Shown here piece after piece: positions 17,786-26,569 of a stretch of 64,000 nucleotides of DNA (positions are counted from its first letter, which is position 1; the number at the start of each line of letters is the position of its first letter). Made by a program: the position numbers and the translations under genes. This stretch comes from VBAU01 sp036005185 (GTDB lineage Bacteria > Bacteroidota > Bacteroidia > Chitinophagales > Chitinophagaceae): NCBI GenBank assembly GCA_036005185.1, contig DASYQS010000059.1:80206-144205 (forward strand), given 5' to 3'. The notes below the pieces were generated by a model. That model worked only from the letters and a program-made list of their open reading frames with translations, made no database searches and had not been told where the DNA came from.

Positions 17786-19036
17786 TCAAGAATATTTTTT
17801 TACAATCACACAAGCATTATGGCCGCCAAAGCCAAAAGTATTACTTAAAGCTGCTCTAACCGTTCGCTGCTGTGGTTTATTGAATGTAAAATTAAGTCTG
17901 CTATCTAATTCCGGATCGTCAGTAAAATGATTGATGGTAGGAGGAACACAATCGTTTTTCACACTCATTACGCAAGCCATCGCTTCTATAACCCCTGCCG
18001 CACCAAGACAATGACCAGTCATTGATTTTGTTGAACTGATATTTAAATTGTAGGCATTTTCACCAAACACATCAACAATAGCTTTTACCTCTGCCACATC
18101 TCCAAGGGGAGTTGATGTACCATGCGTGTTGATGTAATCGATATCTGCAGCGGTCATTCCTGCATCCTCCAAAGCGGCAAGCATTACATTTTTTGCACCC
18201 AATCCTTCGGGATGAGGAGCGGTAATATGATGAGCATCTGCCGTAGCGCCGGTACCAGCAATTTCGCAATAAATTTTAGCCCCACGCTTAATGGCATGAT
18301 CCAATGATTCAAGTATCATTACTCCTGCGGCTTCACCCATTACAAATCCGTCACGCTCCTTATCATAAGGGCGACTTGCTGTTTTTGGACTATCGTTTCT
18401 TTCGCTTAATGCTTTCATTGCATTAAAACCACCTACACCAGCTTCGCTAATTACGCTTTCGGCTCCTCCCGATAAAATAATATCTGCTTTTCCAAGGCGA
18501 ATTAAATTATATGCCTCCATGATTGCATTTGTTGAAGAAGCACAAGCGCTAACTACGGCAAAATTTGGCCCTCGAAAACCGTGACGCATGGATATATGTC
18601 CTGCAGCAATGTCAAGAATCATTTTCGGAATAAAGAAGGGATTGAATCGCGGAGTGCCGTCACCCTTTGCATAATTTATTACTTCATCTTGAAAGGTGGT
18701 AAGCCCACCAATACCACTGGCAAAAACGACTCCTATTCTATCTGTATTGGAATTTTCCTTTGTTATACCACTATCAGCTACGGCCTGGTCGCTCGCCACT
18801 AGTGCAGTTTGTGTAAAGCGATCTATTTTTCTTGCTTCTTTTCGATCGAGAAAATTAGTGGGTTCGAAGCCTTTTATTTCGCAAGCAAAGCGAGTTTTAA
18901 ATTTTGAGGCGTCAAAAATGGTGATCATATCAGCACCAGATACACTATTGATCAACCCATCCCAATAATCATTTACAGTATTGCCCAGAGGTGTAAGAGC
19001 TCCCATTCCCGTTACTACAACCCGCTTTAATTCCAT
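17786..19036 (-). CDS. fabF: Beta-ketoacyl-ACP synthase II
   Basis: A 416-residue condensing enzyme of type II fatty-acid synthesis. It elongates acyl-ACP with malonyl-ACP. The Cys-His-His triad is visible: VSACASSTNAI (Cys near 164), NTHGTSTPLGD and TGHCLGAAGVIEA. It begins MELKRVVVTGMGALTPLG and ends NACVIVKKYS, full length. It lies between acpP (149 bp upstream) and rnc. Confidence 0.96.
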   Translation of the reverse strand: MELKRVVVTGMGALTPLGNTVNDYWDGLINSVSGADMITIFDASKFKTRFACEIKGFEPTNFLDRKEARKIDRFTQTALVASDQAVADSGITKENSNTDRIGVVFASGIGGLTTFQDEVINYAKGDGTPRFNPFFIPKMILDIAAGHISMRHGFRGPNFAVVSACASSTNAIMEAYNLIRLGKADIILSGGAESVISEAGVGGFNAMKALSERNDSPKTASRPYDKERDGFVMGEAAGVMILESLDHAIKRGAKIYCEIAGTGATADAHHITAPHPEGLGAKNVMLAALEDAGMTAADIDYINTHGTSTPLGDVAEVKAIVDVFGENAYNLNISSTKSMTGHCLGAAGVIEAMACVMSVKNDCVPPTINHFTDDPELDSRLNFTFNKPQQRTVRAALSNTFGFGGHNACVIVKKYS

Positions 19037-19098
19037 AATACCAGATAAATTTGATTAAAGATTCGTGCCTTCATTTTTGTTATGTAGTACAAGTAAAA

Positions 19099-19176
19099 CC
19101 GCCTTCTCTGCAATTATAACAGTCAGAAGGCGGAGTAGTTTATTCCTGCAGGGCATTCCGCATTTAAGCCGGAATG
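19099..19176 (-). promoter_or_regulatory. Two hairpins in the acpP-fabF spacer
   Basis: CCGCCTTCT (19099-19107) pairs with AGAAGGCGG (19125-19133), and CATTCCG (19154-19160) pairs with CGGAATG (19170-19176). They lie between acpP and fabF on the transcribed strand with no strong T-run. They may be a processing or attenuation site that lets acpP be expressed more than fabF (inference). Confidence 0.45.
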
Positions 19177-19185
19177 TGTAAGGCA

Positions 19186-19422
19186 TTACTTGGCATGCTC
19201 ATCCAGGTAAGCAATGGCTTGGCCTACTGTAGTAATGGTCTCAGCCTGCTCATCAGGAATGGAAATGTTGAATTCTTTTTCGAATTCCATGATCAGTTCA
19301 ACCGTGTCTAATGAGTCGGCGCCTAAATCATTCGTGAAAGAAGCTTCATTTGTAACTTCAGCTTCATCAACACCCAATTTGTCTACGATGATCTTTTTTA
19401 CCCTTGATGCAATGTCTGACAT
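19186..19422 (-). CDS. acpP: Acyl carrier protein
   Basis: A 78-residue acidic carrier. The phosphopantetheine attachment serine is in FTNDLGADSLDTVELIMEFE (near residue 37). It carries growing acyl chains for FabF and, in this genome, also for LpxA. It is first in acpP-fabF-rnc and has its own promoter at 19448-19476. Confidence 0.97.
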   Translation of the reverse strand: MSDIASRVKKIIVDKLGVDEAEVTNEASFTNDLGADSLDTVELIMEFEKEFNISIPDEQAETITTVGQAIAYLDEHAK

Positions 19423-19447
19423 GTCGTAAAAGTTTTGTTATAGGCTG

Positions 19448-19476
19448 CAAAAATATACTTTTTGAATTAATCACAA
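19448..19476 (-). promoter_or_regulatory. Bacteroidota promoter of acpP
   Basis: TTG (complement of 19474-19476), an 18-nt spacer and TATTTTTG (complement of 19448-19455) match the -33/-7 consensus 26 bp before the acpP start. Confidence 0.6.
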
Positions 19477-19625
19477 TGTCTGTACAGTTTTTTTCCTGAA
19501 CAGCTTTTCGACATTAATTTCAAGGGTAAATAAACACTCAAAACCATTGATAACAAATAATGGTTACTAACGGTTGGCAGTGTAACCGGATATTTGTAAA
19601 TTGAAAGCGTTCAAAACTAAAAAGG

Positions 19626-20054
19626 ATGGCGCTGAAAATCATAGATCATGGGACCAGGGAATATCAGCAAATGGTGAAGCTGCGTGATGATATTTTACGG
19701 AGGCCGCTTGGTTTAAGTTTTAGCGCAGAAGAATTAGAAGAAGAAAAAGATAATTTATTGATCGGTGCATTTGAAGATGGCAATATACTCGGTTGTTGCA
19801 TGTTGGTTGAAGAAAATCCTAACATAGTGAAACTAAGGCAAATGGCTGTTCCAAATGCATTGCAGGGAAAAGGAATTGGCAGGGCATTAATGCAGTTTGC
19901 AGAAAACCTGGCAAGGGATCACGGGTATAGGATTTTAACCATGCATGCCCGCAAAAATGCAGTGGGCTTTTATGAAAAAATGGGATATAAAGTTAAAGGC
20001 GATGAATTTATGGAAGTATCTATTCCTCATTTTGAAATGCAAAAGGAATTATAA
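19626..20054 (+). CDS. GNAT family N-acetyltransferase
   Basis: A 142-residue acetyltransferase. The acetyl-CoA pyrophosphate loop is QGKGIGRALMQFAE (motif A), preceded by the strand KLRQMAVPNAL and followed by HARKNAVGFYEKMGYKVKGDEF (motif B). It resembles the YjgM/ElaA-type small GNATs; the substrate is unknown. It is a single gene between acpP (divergent) and the convergent ABC ATPase gene. Confidence 0.85.
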   Translation: MALKIIDHGTREYQQMVKLRDDILRRPLGLSFSAEELEEEKDNLLIGAFEDGNILGCCMLVEENPNIVKLRQMAVPNALQGKGIGRALMQFAENLARDHGYRILTMHARKNAVGFYEKMGYKVKGDEFMEVSIPHFEMQKEL

Positions 20055-20099
20055 ACATTTATCCTATCACTCAGCACTGATAAATTAAAAAAAAGATTT

Positions 20100-20720
20100 C
20101 TATTTTTTGTAATCAAGCACATTGATTATGTTCTTGCAAAACTTGTATTCTGCCTCATCGTTACTGCTTACAATGATTAAACGATTTTTGCCGTATTCCT
20201 CAATTAACTGATGATATAATTGAATTCCTGTAGTATCAAAATTGGTGCAGGGCTCATCCAATAATAAAAAAGGAGTATCAGAAAAAATGGCCTGTGCTAA
20301 TTTTACCCGCTGCTTCATTCCGCTTGAATAGTAACGTATCTGCTTATTAGTTGCTTTTTCCAGATCAATGATTGAAATAATATTTTCAATTGTTATAGAA
20401 GGCAAAAGTGGCTTGAAATGTTGATGAAATTCTAAAAACTCTTTCAACGTCATTTCTTCAACTACTTCTAAATAAGGAGCGCAAATAGAAATATGATTAT
20501 AAACTTCTTCAACAGGTAGCTTGCCATTGGTATTTGTCCAGTCACAATTTCCTTCGCTTGCTTGCATAGCTCCGCTTAACACTTGCAATAAAGTGCTTTT
20601 TCCCGAGCCATTCGGTCCGATAATAGCATACGAGCTGCCATCTTCAAATGTATAAGTAAGGTGACGAAAAATCCAATCGCGGTTAAAACGTTTGCCGGCA
20701 TCAGTCAACGATACCTTCAT
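20100..20720 (-). CDS. Orphan ABC transporter ATP-binding protein
   Basis: A 206-residue ABC ATPase. Walker A is GPNGSGKST, the signature is YYSSGMKQRV, and Walker B is FLLLDEPCTNFD. It is short and resembles CcmA-like export ATPases. The ATG at 20720 (MKVSLTDAGKRF) or 20726 is the likely start; either overlaps the lpxA 3' end by about 20 bp. No permease gene is adjacent, so its transport partner is unknown. Coupling to lpxA may be only positional. Relation to GldA is possible but not supported by length. Confidence 0.85.
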   Translation of the reverse strand: MKVSLTDAGKRFNRDWIFRHLTYTFEDGSSYAIIGPNGSGKSTLLQVLSGAMQASEGNCDWTNTNGKLPVEEVYNHISICAPYLEVVEEMTLKEFLEFHQHFKPLLPSITIENIISIIDLEKATNKQIRYYSSGMKQRVKLAQAIFSDTPFLLLDEPCTNFDTTGIQLYHQLIEEYGKNRLIIVSSNDEAEYKFCKNIINVLDYKK

Positions 20721-21507
20721 CGCCATTGGTTTTTGAAAAGCGTTTGATAATTCCTCTTTGCGAAGCACGGATGAATTGAACAATTTCATCCCGTTCGTCT
20801 GTCGCAGGAAATTCTTCTTCAAGATATTCTACAGCCTGTGATATATTCAGCCCTTTTCCATAAATGACCCTGTATATTTCAAGAATGTGATTGATCTTTT
20901 CTACAGTAAACCCTCTTCGTTTCATACCAATGGAATTTACACCAGCGTAGGATAAGGGATGACGGGCAGCCTTTATATATGGAGGTACATCCTTGCCTAC
21001 TAATGAGCCGCCGCTAAGCATAGAGTGTGAACCGATATTCACAAACTGATGTATAGCGCACATACCACCTAGGATAGCCCAATCACCAATGGTAACATGT
21101 CCCGCGACCTGGGTATTATTGCTCATAATGCAATTGTCGCCTACAATGCAATCATGTGCCAAGTGGCAATATGCCATCACTAAGCAATTTTTTCCGACAA
21201 CTGTTTTTTCCTTATCCTTTGTTCCTCGGTTTACAGTTACATATTCCCGTATGGTTGTATTATCACCAATGCTTACAATGGAGTATTCTCCCTGAAATTT
21301 TAAATCTTGCGGTATTGCGGCAATGACAGAGCCTGGAAAAATGCGACAATTTTTTCCAATGCGTGCACCTTCCATGATCGTTACATTCGATCCGATCCAT
21401 GTTCCATCACCTATCTCCACATCCTGATGAATGACTGTAAAAGGATCTATTTTTACATTCGTAGCCAGCCTGGCATTCGGATGAATATAAGTATGAGGAT
21501 GAATCAT
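20701..21507 (-). CDS. lpxA: Acyl-ACP--UDP-N-acetylglucosamine O-acyltransferase
   Basis: A 268-residue left-handed beta-helix acyltransferase that performs the first step of lipid A synthesis in the cytosol. Hexapeptide repeats run from residue 1 to about 190 (IHPNARLATNVKIDP, IGDGTWIGSNVTIMEGARIG). The catalytic His region is MAYCHLAHDCIVGDNC, followed by IGMKRRGF and a C-terminal helical domain. It stands apart from lpxC/lpxD in this window. A 19-nt perfect palindrome lies over its predicted transcription start. Confidence 0.95.
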   Translation of the reverse strand: MIHPHTYIHPNARLATNVKIDPFTVIHQDVEIGDGTWIGSNVTIMEGARIGKNCRIFPGSVIAAIPQDLKFQGEYSIVSIGDNTTIREYVTVNRGTKDKEKTVVGKNCLVMAYCHLAHDCIVGDNCIMSNNTQVAGHVTIGDWAILGGMCAIHQFVNIGSHSMLSGGSLVGKDVPPYIKAARHPLSYAGVNSIGMKRRGFTVEKINHILEIYRVIYGKGLNISQAVEYLEEEFPATDERDEIVQFIRASQRGIIKRFSKTNGDEGIVD

Positions 21508-21525
21508 GCGGTCGTTTACAAAAAA

Positions 21526-21555
21526 GTCACGTTATTAACGTGACGTGCAAAAATA
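21526..21555 (-). promoter_or_regulatory. lpxA promoter region with perfect palindrome
   Basis: GTCACGTTA and TAACGTGAC surround a single T (21526-21544). A -7 box TATTTTTG lies just upstream on the minus strand (complement of 21548-21555). The palindrome therefore overlaps the predicted start of transcription, 19 bp before the lpxA ATG. It could be an operator or a 5' hairpin. The wider 350-bp gap (21508-21857) holds no credible gene. Confidence 0.5.
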
Positions 21556-21842
21556 GGCGGAAATAGCTAATTGCCGTTAGGTTTTTTTATTGTGGTGCTT
21601 CCTGCTGTAATTCTGTTAAGTTACAATGCTTTGCGCCTTTTGAGGTCTCAAATATTATTCAATATTTGCGAAAAGTGAAATCTTAGTTAAGATCTCCAAT
21701 GTTGGTTTCACACAACTGTTGAATAGCGATTAAGGAATGTAAAAGTCGATAATCATTTGCTGACACAATAAGCTGATCACGATCACAAAAGCTAGTGACA
21801 TAATCATGACTTTCATCATGCGAAATATTCATCATTGCCACG

Positions 21843-21850
21843 TAAATTTG
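21843..21850 (+). promoter_or_regulatory. -7 box of the AraC-family gene
   Basis: TAAATTTG matches TAnnTTTG and lies only 7 nt before the ATG, implying a leaderless or nearly leaderless transcript. No -33 TTG is evident at the right distance. Confidence 0.4.
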
Positions 21851-21857
21851 CCCTTTA

Positions 21858-22799
21858 ATGCACCAACCACCCGATATATTAGCACTTGCTTATAAGCAAG
21901 CTCCTATGCAGGAGCATTTGCATTTACTCCACGAAAAAGAAAGGCAGATACCTGGTTCTGTTAATTACACTATTAAAAGGTATCATCGTAATAACCAGTG
22001 GAATATTGATGATACAGGTATCATGGTGTATCATTATGAAAAGACAAGGCCAAAAGAAAACTATCTCGAATTAAAATTTTGTGTAACGGGAAATGTGTAT
22101 TGCAGGCAGAAAGATACAGAATGCGATATGTGCAAGTTCAATGATTCGAGAAGCTGCATTGAAAGAGTAGAGAGTGTGGATGTATTAAGTTTTAAATTTT
22201 CATCGGTTCATCTTTCGCAATTTATCAAACCAAGAAAAACGAATGATACGCTCACTGACAGCATTCTAAATTTCAAACATTCTTCGTCATTTACCAAGAT
22301 CCTTCCTTTATGTGGTAAAACAAGAATGGTTATTGAGGCACTGCTAAATCATACCTATACAGATAGTTTGGAAAATATTTACATCAATGCACAAACACAA
22401 ATGCTTCTTCTTTACAGCCTTGATTGTATGGTAGGAGAAAAAGAGCTGGATGTAATAAACTGTAAGTTCTTGGCGAATGAAGCTGACCGTGAAAAGATTT
22501 CGAAGGCAAGAGAGATTTTAATTGAACATATCGGTGAACCAATTACCATTAAGGAGCTCAGCCGAAAAGTAGCGATCAATGAATGCTACCTGAAAAAGGG
22601 TTTTAAAGAAATGTTTGGCACTACCATTTTTGATTTTTACCAAAGCCAACGAATGGAGCATGCGCGTTATTTACTTTATGAAAAGGGATTAAGCGTCACC
22701 GAGGTATCGCTAATGCTGGGCTATTCTTCCATCTCCCATTTTTCTACTGCCTTTAAAAAACACACAGGTCTTAAGCCCTGCGAGCTTCTTCTTCGATAA
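21858..22799 (+). CDS. AraC family transcriptional regulator
   Basis: A 313-residue regulator. The C-terminal 100 residues form two helix-turn-helix units: ITIKELSRKVAINECYLKKGF and VTEVSLMLGYSSISHFSTAFKKHTG. The N-terminal effector domain holds a four-cysteine cluster, C-x6-C-x2-C-x7-C (YCRQKDTECDMCKFNDSRSC), that could bind metal or sense redox state. The gene is convergent with, and overlaps by 29 bp, the PepSY gene of a siderophore-receptor operon. PchR-type AraC proteins activate siderophore receptors, so an iron-linked role is the best inference. Confidence 0.87.
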   Translation: MHQPPDILALAYKQAPMQEHLHLLHEKERQIPGSVNYTIKRYHRNNQWNIDDTGIMVYHYEKTRPKENYLELKFCVTGNVYCRQKDTECDMCKFNDSRSCIERVESVDVLSFKFSSVHLSQFIKPRKTNDTLTDSILNFKHSSSFTKILPLCGKTRMVIEALLNHTYTDSLENIYINAQTQMLLLYSLDCMVGEKELDVINCKFLANEADREKISKAREILIEHIGEPITIKELSRKVAINECYLKKGFKEMFGTTIFDFYQSQRMEHARYLLYEKGLSVTEVSLMLGYSSISHFSTAFKKHTGLKPCELLLR

Positions 22800-23970
22800 T
22801 CAGATCGTGTGCACTCTTTTTTCTTTTCTTTCTTACCCTGTTCATCCACATAATAATACCTGTAACAGGAAAGCTTGCACCAAATAAGCACACAATAAAA
22901 GCAATTATTTTTGTTGGTGTTCCTCCAATGCTGCCGGTATGCACCGGCTTAAATGTAGAACGAACTCTAGCTCCCAAACTTCTGTCTTTATATTCAAGTT
23001 TTCCCAATACCTTGCCTGAATATTGATCGATATACAGCACGTCTGTTGCGGCCTCATGCGCGGCGTTCTTGTTTAATGCCATTATGTTTACTGTTTCACT
23101 GGAATCTTTGGGCATTGTGAGGGAATAAAAAACTGCATTTGGATAAAATGTTTTTGCCCCAGATAGTGATTGATCGAAGGTGATTCGTTTTGCACCTTCA
23201 ATGTAAGCTGATTTTGGAGGAGCAGGATTTTTCAATGGAGAGTTGGTAAGTTTATAAATTCCTTTATTAAACCATTCAAATGACCAGGCCAAGCTTGTAA
23301 AGGCGATGATGAATAAAAAGATGGCGCTATAAAAACCAAACACAATGTGCAGGTCATGATTCATTCGCTTCCATCCCGCATTCCCTTTAATTTTTAATCG
23401 CTGACGTAAAATATTTTTCGTTGCGGGCCACCAAAGAATAATGCCGGTAATCAAGATGAAAAGGAAAATAAAGGTTGAAACGCCAACAATGTATTTGCCC
23501 GCACTTTTTTCAGAGCCTAATAACCACCGGTGAAGCGAAAATACTTTGTAAAAAAAAGTTTCTCTGTAACTGTACTTCTCCAAGATGGCACCTGTGTATG
23601 GGTTTACGAAAATGGTATAACCTGGTTGTCGCTCCGGCTGGCGTGTTTCTTTTTTTGAAGGCCATTCTTGTTTCGTCTTAATATCTTTTTTAGGTGAAAA
23701 ATTTATATTTACTTCCGATGATCGACGCGGATCGTCATAGATTTTTACACCGTTTACTTTGCCCTCGGGGAAGTTTTGTTTTACATTCTTTATTAATTGA
23801 TCAATGGAAAGTCTGGTTTTGCTCAACTCCACATAATACCGTTTTTTATTCATCGCCATTTGCAGATCTTTTTCAAAAACAAGAATGGCTCCTGTTAGGC
23901 AGCACGTGAGGATCACTAATCCTGCTGTAAGACCCAGATATAAATGAATACGGCGGAAAAGAATTTTCAT
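22771..23970 (-). CDS. PepSY-associated TM helix protein (siderophore-uptake linked)
   Basis: A 399-residue inner-membrane protein of the PepSY_TM family. It has an N-terminal helix (HLYLGLTAGLVILTCCLTGAIL), a periplasmic PepSY region, the HRWLLG motif, two central helices, and a final helix ending in a basic tail. Members next to TonB receptors are thought to reduce ferric siderophores in the periplasm (for example FpvG/PiuB-like). The ATG at 23970 gives MKILFRRIHLYLGL. The start is 62 nt after the TonB receptor stop, so the two form an operon. Confidence 0.88.
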   Translation of the reverse strand: MKILFRRIHLYLGLTAGLVILTCCLTGAILVFEKDLQMAMNKKRYYVELSKTRLSIDQLIKNVKQNFPEGKVNGVKIYDDPRRSSEVNINFSPKKDIKTKQEWPSKKETRQPERQPGYTIFVNPYTGAILEKYSYRETFFYKVFSLHRWLLGSEKSAGKYIVGVSTFIFLFILITGIILWWPATKNILRQRLKIKGNAGWKRMNHDLHIVFGFYSAIFLFIIAFTSLAWSFEWFNKGIYKLTNSPLKNPAPPKSAYIEGAKRITFDQSLSGAKTFYPNAVFYSLTMPKDSSETVNIMALNKNAAHEAATDVLYIDQYSGKVLGKLEYKDRSLGARVRSTFKPVHTGSIGGTPTKIIAFIVCLFGASFPVTGIIMWMNRVRKKRKKSAHDLIIEEEARRA

Positions 23971-24032
23971 ATTATTACCAAAAAACAAAAAGGCAAAACA
24001 TTATTTGCTTAGCCTCTTTAAAATTTTTTTAA

Positions 24033-26474
24033 TTAAAATTTATATGAAACTGTTGCTACAAACTGGCGTGGTGGTAATGGATTGACGCTATAGTTTTCGT
24101 GAACATAATAGTTTAAAGTATTTGTTATATTGGAAATTTTTGCCAGCATAGAGATCTTTTTATACGAATAGCCGGCACTAACATCAACAGTAGTGTAACC
24201 ATCCACAGATATCATTCTGGAATAGTTTTGTGTTTGTCCGATTGTATTATTCCATCCGCCGATACGGTCTCCTACATAGATGGCAGTGGCTCCGATTTTG
24301 AAACCTTTTAACCCTCCCTTGCTGAATGTATAGAAAACACTGGCGTTGGCGGTGTGTGCAGGATTGTTAACCAATCTTTCGCCTTCGATAAAATTGCCTT
24401 TTACAGAATCAGTTTTAGTGTAGCGCATATAATTGTAGCTGTAGCCGGCTAAAATGGAAAGTCCTTTTACAGGTTGACCTGATAGATCCAATTCTACTCC
24501 GTCACTTGTTGTTTGTCCTGATAATATTTTAATGGAAGTATTACTATTCTGATTGCCATCTTTATCATACGGAGCTGTTTGTGCCAGATTATTATTTATA
24601 ATTCTGTAAACCGTTAAGTTGGCAGAAAGTAAACCTTTGAAAAAATCATTTTTGATTCCGACTTCATATTGATTGATAACAGAAGGCTCCAAAGAATTAC
24701 CATAGATGTCTGTTCCCGTATTTACGGAGAATGAATTAGAATAGCTTGCAAAAACTGAAGTAGTTGCTAATGGTTTATATACCAATCCAAAGCGTGGAGA
24801 AAATGCTTGATTGTCGCGAGTCAAGCCCTTCGTTTGGATACCGGTTAGCAGATTAGCAGAATCAATGCCGACCGTTTGTATATACGACCAGCGTACGCCT
24901 GCCAAAATATTAAACTTTGAAGAAAGCTTGATCAGATCTTGTACATAAACACCAAAGCGATTTATCGGTGCTTCTCTTTTTCTTATTTTAGTTGCTTCGG
25001 GAATGTCGGTTCGTTGAACATATTTTTCCGGATCAAGAATGTTAATCTTATCATAGCTTCCGGCGGCCAATCCAGTCACAGCGGGAAAGCTGAAATCATA
25101 ATTAGTGGTAAATGACCTGTCGGCATCCACACCGGTTAAAAGGGTATGCTCAATCATTTTTGTTTTCAACTTGCCAGTTAAATTTGCCTGGGCTGCATAA
25201 TAATTTTCTTCCAAATTTATTTTACCCAATGGCCTTACCCAATCTCCGTTAGCGGTAGCCTGTATTCTTTCTGTGGAATAATAATCTCTTTTATAAAATT
25301 GATAAGAGGTAGAGCCATCCAAGGTCCATACGTCATTAAAGCGATGTTTTAATGAAGCTGTAGTAGTTGTTTGTTCTGTAGTGTTGTAAGACCATGAGGC
25401 ACCAAGAAACCTGGAGCGTGGCAAATCAGGAATTTTGGTATTGTCGAGTGTGCCTATTCCAAAATCAGGAGTGAAGTCATGTTTTAAATAATCACCTTCT
25501 ACAACCAATTCAGTACGTTGCCCCAGTTTAAATAACAAGGATGGGTTTATATAATATCGTTTTGAATGAACAACATCTCTAAAGCTGTTTGCTGTTTCAA
25601 ATGTTGCGTTTGCACGATAGGCAATCGAAGAATTAATGGGTCCATAAATGTCGAATGAGGGTTTGTAGAGATCATAACTTCCTGCTAGCATAGAGATTTC
25701 ACCTCCAAATTGAAATTTTGGCTGCTTGGTTACCATGTTCAAAATACCGCCAGGAGCAACCTGTCCATACAAAATGGCAGTGCTCCCTTTTAGAATTTCC
25801 AATCTTTCAAGAGAACTCATTTCAGGCATTACACCGGAATTTATACGAAAGTTGTTCTTAAATAAATTGGTACTGGAGAAACTATAACCTCTTGCGGCAA
25901 AACTTTCCTGTACATTACCCCGGGTAGTTGTGAGATACACCCCATTTACATTTTTGATCACATCGCTTAAACGTAACGCCTGCTGTTCTTTGATTGTTGC
26001 TTGACCGATAACAGCAATACTTTGTGGAAGATCCATTGGATTTATCGCTACTTTACCAGCGGAAACTGGTTTGTCATTCAGGGTTTTTCTCGCTGTGATA
26101 ATTACAGCAGCCAATTGTTTCGCATCTTCTTCGAGAGAAACAGTAACGATAGTTTGCTGATCTTTTTTTACTTCTACCGTTTTTTCAATTGCCTTCAACC
26201 CTACCATCGAAACTTCCAATGAGTAAATGCCTTCCTTTACATTTTTAATGGTGAAATATCCATTTTCATCTGTAATGCTAAACTTGTTGGTTCCTTTTAT
26301 AGAGATGCTGACATAAGCTGCCGGCTTATTATCGGTTGTTGTTACTTGACCAGAAATAATACCCATTGGCCCTTCAGAATTCACACTTATTGATTGGTTA
26401 ATAACCGCCATTTCATTTTGGGAAAATCCTTTTAGGGTAAGAGTTAGTAGGATCAGGAGGATTGCTTTTCTCAT
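24033..26474 (-). CDS. TonB-dependent siderophore receptor
   Basis: An 813-residue outer-membrane receptor. A signal peptide (1-18) precedes a carboxypeptidase-regulatory-like domain (GIISGQVTTTDNKPAAYVSISIKG, about 37-125) typical of Bacteroidota receptors. The plug follows (LPQSIAVIGQATIKEQQALRLSDVIKNVNGVY), then a 22-strand barrel with the siderophore-receptor text SLERLEILKGSTAILYGQVAPGGILNMVTKQP. The C-terminal residues are PRQFVATVSYKF, ending in Phe. It probably imports a hydroxamate-type ferric siderophore (FhuE/FpvA-like, inference). It lies 95 bp downstream of hemL on the same strand. Confidence 0.93.
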   Translation of the reverse strand: MRKAILLILLTLTLKGFSQNEMAVINQSISVNSEGPMGIISGQVTTTDNKPAAYVSISIKGTNKFSITDENGYFTIKNVKEGIYSLEVSMVGLKAIEKTVEVKKDQQTIVTVSLEEDAKQLAAVIITARKTLNDKPVSAGKVAINPMDLPQSIAVIGQATIKEQQALRLSDVIKNVNGVYLTTTRGNVQESFAARGYSFSSTNLFKNNFRINSGVMPEMSSLERLEILKGSTAILYGQVAPGGILNMVTKQPKFQFGGEISMLAGSYDLYKPSFDIYGPINSSIAYRANATFETANSFRDVVHSKRYYINPSLLFKLGQRTELVVEGDYLKHDFTPDFGIGTLDNTKIPDLPRSRFLGASWSYNTTEQTTTTASLKHRFNDVWTLDGSTSYQFYKRDYYSTERIQATANGDWVRPLGKINLEENYYAAQANLTGKLKTKMIEHTLLTGVDADRSFTTNYDFSFPAVTGLAAGSYDKINILDPEKYVQRTDIPEATKIRKREAPINRFGVYVQDLIKLSSKFNILAGVRWSYIQTVGIDSANLLTGIQTKGLTRDNQAFSPRFGLVYKPLATTSVFASYSNSFSVNTGTDIYGNSLEPSVINQYEVGIKNDFFKGLLSANLTVYRIINNNLAQTAPYDKDGNQNSNTSIKILSGQTTSDGVELDLSGQPVKGLSILAGYSYNYMRYTKTDSVKGNFIEGERLVNNPAHTANASVFYTFSKGGLKGFKIGATAIYVGDRIGGWNNTIGQTQNYSRMISVDGYTTVDVSAGYSYKKISMLAKISNITNTLNYYVHENYSVNPLPPRQFVATVSYKF

Positions 26475-26569
26475 AATAATGTCAATTTTTTAGCAAATAG
26501 ACAACAGCCTGATTTTTAATACATGCCGAATCGGGAAAAATGATTTACGGATAAAGGAAAATGTAGAGG

